DNA of 64,000 nt, taken from the NCBI RefSeq assembly GCF_009720485.1, contig NZ_CP045245.1:434001-498000 (forward strand). Direction: 5' to 3'. The position numbers and the translations under genes were made by a program. This DNA is from Cellulomonas sp. JZ18 (GTDB taxonomy: Bacteria > Actinomycetota > Actinomycetes > Actinomycetales > Cellulomonadaceae). Positions 60,568 to 64,000 of this stretch are shown in pieces. The first letter of the stretch is position 1. The number at the start of each line of letters is the position of its first letter. Below the pieces are notes generated by a model that saw only the letters and a list, made by a program, of their open reading frames with translations, was not told the origin of the DNA and made no database searches.

Positions 60568-62826
60568 TCAGCGCACGTAGAGCCGCTGCTGCGGCGGTGC
60601 GGTGAACGGGTCGCCGAGGAAGAATGACGGGTGCGGCGGCTGGTTGTAGGCGGTGTTCTGCCAGGCCAGCGCGACGCGGTACATCGGGTCGTGCAGGAGC
60701 GTCGGCACCCGCAGCGACGTCGGGTGCGGCGTCGCGTAGATGCGCAGCGCCGCCTCGTCCGACCGCGCCCAGACGACCTCCTCGCGCCAGTCGCCGAGGA
60801 TGTCGCCCGAGATCACCGGCGTCGCCTTCGTGCCGTTGTTGGCCCGCACGCCCGACCCGGTGAGCAGCCGCGTGTCCCCGCCCGTGCCGTACTTGTCGAT
60901 GCGCGTCTGGTCGAGCAGCTCGCGCACCGGGTCGCCGTCCCACCAGGCGAGGAAGTTCGCCGACGACGGCTTGCGGCCCACCGCCGCGCCCGTCGCGGCG
61001 TTGCGCAGGTCCGGCTCGGCGTTCGACCAGGCCTCGGCGCCCGGGCTGCCCGCGAACACGTCGCCGGCGACGCCCCGGCCGTTGTCCGCGCCGGACGGCG
61101 AGCGCCACAGCGTCTGCCCCGTGCGGGCGTCCGCGACCCACATGTTCGGCTGGTTCGTCGACTCGGTGACCTTGAAGTACTCCAGCCCGGGGCGCGACGG
61201 GACGAGGTCGCCCACGTGCCCGGCGTCGCCGTGCCCGGTGCCGTTGGTCCACAGCCCGCGCCCGTCGTCGTCGATCGCCGCGGCGCCGTACAGGATCTCG
61301 TCGCGGCCGTCCGCGTCGACGTCCGCCACGGACAGCGAGTGGTTGCCCTGGCCCGCGTACCCGCCGTTGCCGGACGCGTTCGAGTCGAACGTCCACCGGC
61401 GGGTCAGCCGCCCGTCGCGGTAGTCCCACGCCGCGACGACGGCCCGCGTGTAGTAGCCGCGCGCCATGACGATCGACGGACGCTGCCCGTCCAGGTACGC
61501 GGTGCCGGCGAGGAACCGGTCGACGCGGTTGCCGTAGCTGTCGCCCCAGCTGCTGACGGTGCCGCGCGGCGGGACGTAGTCGGTGGTGGCCGCGATCGCA
61601 CCGGTGTCCCCGCGGAACACCGTGAGGTACTCCGGGCCGGACAGCACGTAGCCGTCACCGTTGCGGTGGTCGGCGGACGCGTTGCCGATGACCTGCCCGG
61701 TGCCCGAGCGGGTGCCGTCGGCCGTCTTCACCGCGACCTCGGCGACGCCGTCGCCGTCGTAGTCGTACACCTGGAACTGCGTGTAGTGCGCGCCGGCGCG
61801 GATGTTGCGACCGAGGTCGATGCGCCACAGCCGGGTGCCGTCCAGGCGCAGGCCGTCGAGGTAGACGTGGCCCGTGGTGCCGGACTGGCTGTTGTCCTTG
61901 GCGTTCGTCGGGTCCCACTTGAGGACGACGTCGAGGTCGCCGTCGCCGTCGAGGTCACCGACGCTCCCGTCGTTGATGACGTGGTCCGCCGACGGACGGG
62001 AGACCGGCACGTCGAGGTAGCCGTTCGCGAACGTCAGCGACGGTGCGGACGCCGCCTGCTCGACGCCACCGACGACGGCACGGACCGTGTAGCGGGCACC
62101 GGCGGGTGCGCCCGCGTCGAGGTGGTTCGTCGAGCCGGTGACCGGGGACGACGTGATGCGCGTGCCGTCGCGGTACACGTGGAAGCCCGTCGCCCGGTCC
62201 TCGTACCCGAGCAGGCGCCACTGCACGAGGTTGCCGCTGCCGGAGCGCACCGAGACGAGGCCGCGGTCGAGGTCCTCGAGCTGCTTGGCACCGGCGGTCG
62301 GGGTCGTGGGTGCGGGGTTCGGCACGGTGGTCGGCTGCGGGGTGGGGGTCGCGGTGGGCGACGCGGTCGGGGACGACGTCGGGGAGGACGTCGGGCTCGT
62401 GGTCGGCGACGACGTCGGGGCGACGGCGCCGGTGCACGCCGTGCCGTTCAGCCCGAACGCCGCCGGCACGGGGTTGGAGCCGGACCAGCTGCCGTTGAAC
62501 CCGAACCCGACGCTGCCGCCGGTGGGGAGGGCGGCGTTGTACGACGCGTTGCGGGCCGTCACGGTGCGTCCGGACTGCGTCGCGACCGCGTTCCACGCCT
62601 GCGTCACGGTCTGCCCGGCGGCGAAGTCCCACGTCAGCGTCCAGCCGTCCAGCGCGTCGCCGAGGTTCTCGACGCGGACGTCGGCGCCGAAGCCGCCGCC
62701 CCACTGGTTCGTCACGGTGTACGTGACGCGGCAGCCCGGTGCTGCCTGCGCGGCGGGCGCCAGCGCGAGCCCGGCCACGGCGGTCGCGAGGGCCGCTGTG
62801 GCGGCAGCGGCTCGGATCGGTCTCAT
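60568..62826 (-). CDS. Secreted rhamnogalacturonan lyase (PL11) with N-terminal CBM2
   Basis: 752 residues. Signal peptide (residues 1-28, ALATAVAGLALAPAAQAAPG), CBM2 (CRVTYTVTNQWGGGF to NGTACTG, Cys pair and three Trp), a Pro/Thr/Ser linker of about 40 residues, then the PL11 catalytic domain: GLVSVRSGSGNLVQWRLLGY, GDLDGDGDLDVVLKWDPTNA, AGAHYTQFQVYDYDGDG and YNQPPHPSFFLG. It cleaves the rhamnose-galacturonic acid backbone of pectin by beta-elimination. ATG 62826, with LacI-type sites 60-90 bp upstream. Confidence 0.95.
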   Translation of the reverse strand: MRPIRAAAATAALATAVAGLALAPAAQAAPGCRVTYTVTNQWGGGFGADVRVENLGDALDGWTLTWDFAAGQTVTQAWNAVATQSGRTVTARNASYNAALPTGGSVGFGFNGSWSGSNPVPAAFGLNGTACTGAVAPTSSPTTSPTSSPTSSPTASPTATPTPQPTTVPNPAPTTPTAGAKQLEDLDRGLVSVRSGSGNLVQWRLLGYEDRATGFHVYRDGTRITSSPVTGSTNHLDAGAPAGARYTVRAVVGGVEQAASAPSLTFANGYLDVPVSRPSADHVINDGSVGDLDGDGDLDVVLKWDPTNAKDNSQSGTTGHVYLDGLRLDGTRLWRIDLGRNIRAGAHYTQFQVYDYDGDGVAEVAVKTADGTRSGTGQVIGNASADHRNGDGYVLSGPEYLTVFRGDTGAIAATTDYVPPRGTVSSWGDSYGNRVDRFLAGTAYLDGQRPSIVMARGYYTRAVVAAWDYRDGRLTRRWTFDSNASGNGGYAGQGNHSLSVADVDADGRDEILYGAAAIDDDGRGLWTNGTGHGDAGHVGDLVPSRPGLEYFKVTESTNQPNMWVADARTGQTLWRSPSGADNGRGVAGDVFAGSPGAEAWSNAEPDLRNAATGAAVGRKPSSANFLAWWDGDPVRELLDQTRIDKYGTGGDTRLLTGSGVRANNGTKATPVISGDILGDWREEVVWARSDEAALRIYATPHPTSLRVPTLLHDPMYRVALAWQNTAYNQPPHPSFFLGDPFTAPPQQRLYVR

Positions 62827-62883
62827 CTCGTCCCCTTCGACGTGGCGGGCGGGTGCCCGCCGGTGCGAGGACGGTACGGGGGA

Positions 62884-62894
62884 GAACGGTTTCC
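62884..62894 (-). promoter_or_regulatory. LacI-family half-operator
   Basis: GAACGGTTTCC (GGAAACCGTTC on the minus strand) resembles the AAACCGGTT cores elsewhere. Confidence 0.4.
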
Positions 62895-62905
62895 AGTTCC
62901 AGCGC

Positions 62906-62917
62906 TGAAACGGTTCA
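62906..62917 (-). promoter_or_regulatory. LacI-family operator upstream of the CBM2-PL11 gene
   Basis: TGAAACGGTTCA matches the palindrome TGAA-N4-TTCA with central CG; five of six pairs match. Confidence 0.5.
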
Positions 62918-63023
62918 CAGGGTGCGTGGGCGGCGCGCGTGCCGCAGGCGCCCGTCGTCCCGGAGGGCCCTCGTCGTGACCGCGGCACGCGCGCGTCCCG
63001 CCTCGTGGGAGCGTCGCGTGCGC

Positions 63024-63077
63024 GACCCCGTCATCGGGCGCGGTATGGGGCTCGTGGCGCGTCAGATGGCGGGGTCG
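63024..63077. repeat. 54-bp palindromic repeat, family 2, copy E3
   Basis: GACCCCGTCATC and GATGGCGGGGTC ends, 54 bp. The flank up to about 63110 is also shared with E4. Confidence 0.8.
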
Positions 63078-63164
63078 TGGTGGACGCGTCCCGCGATGGG
63101 GAAGCGGGGGCCGCCGGTCCTGTCCGGCTCGGGTCCGTCTCGTGTCGTGGGACGTCGGGCGCGC

Positions 63165-63218
63165 GACCCCGTCATCGGGCGCGGTCCGGGGCTCGTGGCG
63201 CGTCCGATGGCGGGGTCG
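63165..63218. repeat. 54-bp palindromic repeat, family 2, copy E4
   Basis: GACCCCGTCATC and GATGGCGGGGTC ends, 54 bp, 141 bp from E3. The internal core differs from E3 only at a few bases. Confidence 0.8.
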
Positions 63219-63353
63219 TGGTGGGCACGTCCCGGGATGTGGAAGCGGGGGCTGTCCACCTTGGAGGCGTCCCCCGCGGGCCCGCCGGGGCGCCAGTGGT
63301 GTTCCCGCGGGAGCGGCCGTGCTCGACGGTGCTCCCTCGGGGACGGTGCTCCC

Positions 63354-64000
63354 TCAGGGCAGGCGGACGTGCCGCTCGCCGAGCTGGCTGACGTCGTTGA
63401 CCCCCAGCAGGGCCATGGTCCGGCGCACCTCGCGGCCGAGGATCTCGACGGCGCGGTCGACGCCGCGCTCGCCGCCCGCCATGAGCCCGTACAGGTAGGC
63501 GCGCCCGACCAGCGTCGCCTTCGCGCCGAGCGCGAGCGCCGCGACGACGTCGGACCCGTTGGTGATGCCGGTGTCGACCCACACCTCCGTGCGGTCCCCG
63601 ACGGCGTCGACGACGTCCGGCAGCAGGCGCAGCGGCACGGGCGCCTTGTCGAGCTGGCGGCCGCCGTGGTTCGACAGCACGACCGCGTCGGCGCCCGCGT
63701 CGGTCACGCGGCGCGCGTCCTCGACGGTCTGGACGCCCTTGATGATGAGGGGCCCGTCCCACGACGCGCGCAGCCACTCGAGGTCCGCGATCGTCATGGT
63801 GGGGTCGAACAGCTTGTCGAGCAGGTCGGCGACCGTCCCGCCCCACGAGTTCAGCGAGGCGAACGTGAGCGGCTCGGTCGTGAGCAGGTTGATCCACCAG
63901 GCGGGGTGCATGCCGGCGTCGAGCACGGTCTTCACGGTCAGGGCCGGCGGGATCGAGAAGCCGTTGCGGGTGTCGCGCAGGCGGGCGCCCGCCACCGGGA
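63354..64000 (-). CDS. lldD: FMN-dependent L-lactate dehydrogenase (LldD-type), partial
   Basis: The 3' part of the gene; the start lies beyond the right edge. 214 residues remain, from [20 protein letters not shown] through [20 protein letters not shown] to the C-terminus. It has the substrate Arg/His motif SNHGGRQLD (catalytic His), IKGV, and [20 protein letters not shown], the FMN phosphate loop. It oxidises L-lactate to pyruvate with electrons to the respiratory chain, or to oxygen in lactate monooxygenase. Confidence 0.92.
   Translation of the reverse strand, partial: PVAGARLRDTRNGFSIPPALTVKTVLDAGMHPAWWINLLTTEPLTFASLNSWGGTVADLLDKLFDPTMTIADLEWLRASWDGPLIIKGVQTVEDARRVTDAGADAVVLSNHGGRQLDKAPVPLRLLPDVVDAVGDRTEVWVDTGITNGSDVVAALALGAKATLVGRAYLYGLMAGGERGVDRAVEILGREVRRTMALLGVNDVSQLGERHVRLP

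Larger units (their letters stand above)
62827..63353. other. Intergenic region with operators and two 54-bp palindromes
   Basis: 527 bp between two minus-strand genes. It holds two LacI-type sites (62884-62917) and palindromes E3 and E4 in direct orientation, with no ORF. Confidence 0.7.

Overview
The window is very GC-rich, with frequent GTG starts and overlapping GTGA/ATGA stop-start junctions. Its gene set points to a Gram-positive actinobacterium of the Cellulomonas type: family 2 cellulose-binding modules, a glnR regulator, a WblA-like WhiB protein, a Crp–nth neighbourhood, a sugar ABC importer without its own ATPase, and two family 11 rhamnogalacturonan lyases. This placement is inference from gene content; no search was run.

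Layout. 1-3.8 kb: tail of a secreted CBM2 enzyme, then a histidine kinase / response regulator / DUF4097 operon. 3.8-14.3 kb: a membrane protein, tRNA-Pro(CGG), and a block (metallophosphoesterase, PASTA penicillin-binding protein, WblA, DUF4177, RidA, Crp, nth, EphE-like hydrolase) whose order resembles the Mycobacterium tuberculosis Rv3683-Rv3670 region, followed by nhaA. 14.4-24.7 kb: glnR and metabolic or repair genes (DsrE-like, nitrobindin-like, YgfZ-like, FUSC, asparaginase, dtd, PQQ propeller, macro domain, PIG-L). Five of these carry an apparent one-base frameshift. 24.8-33.5 kb: aldo-keto reductase, two HAD hydrolases, and a MoxR-DUF58-VWA-VWA-TPR operon. 33.9-40.8 kb: thioesterase, DUF1275, PPOX flavoprotein, clpC, idi and a frameshifted APH-fold kinase. 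41-46.3 kb: one 1771-residue secreted protein joining a rhamnogalacturonan acetylesterase to a PL11 lyase. 46.7-53 kb: SdpR/SdpI-like pair, chemotaxis receptor, serine hydrolase with its regulator, papain-like protein. 53.2-60 kb: a sugar ABC importer divergent from a LacI-DUF6807 fusion and a Gfo/Idh/MocA oxidoreductase. 60.3-64 kb: DUF2945, a CBM2-PL11 lyase, and the 3' part of an FMN L-lactate dehydrogenase.

How it fits together. The two lyases and the acetylesterase would deacetylate and cleave pectin rhamnogalacturonan I outside the cell. The importer, LacI fusion and oxidoreductase look like a linked uptake and oxidation locus. LacI-type palindromes lie before the large fusion gene, in the importer/LacI divergent promoter, and before the second lyase.

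Most unusual: (1) the in-frame LacI-DUF6807 fusion; (2) two families of dispersed palindromic repeats, one exactly 54 bp (four copies) and one about 76 bp (two pairs); (3) six genes each missing one base, always explainable by one G too few on the plus strand, which suggests homopolymer undercalling or real phase variation or decay; (4) a cluster of four DnaA-box-like 9-mers in a non-coding gap; (5) an EphE-like hydrolase with glycine at the nucleophile position.
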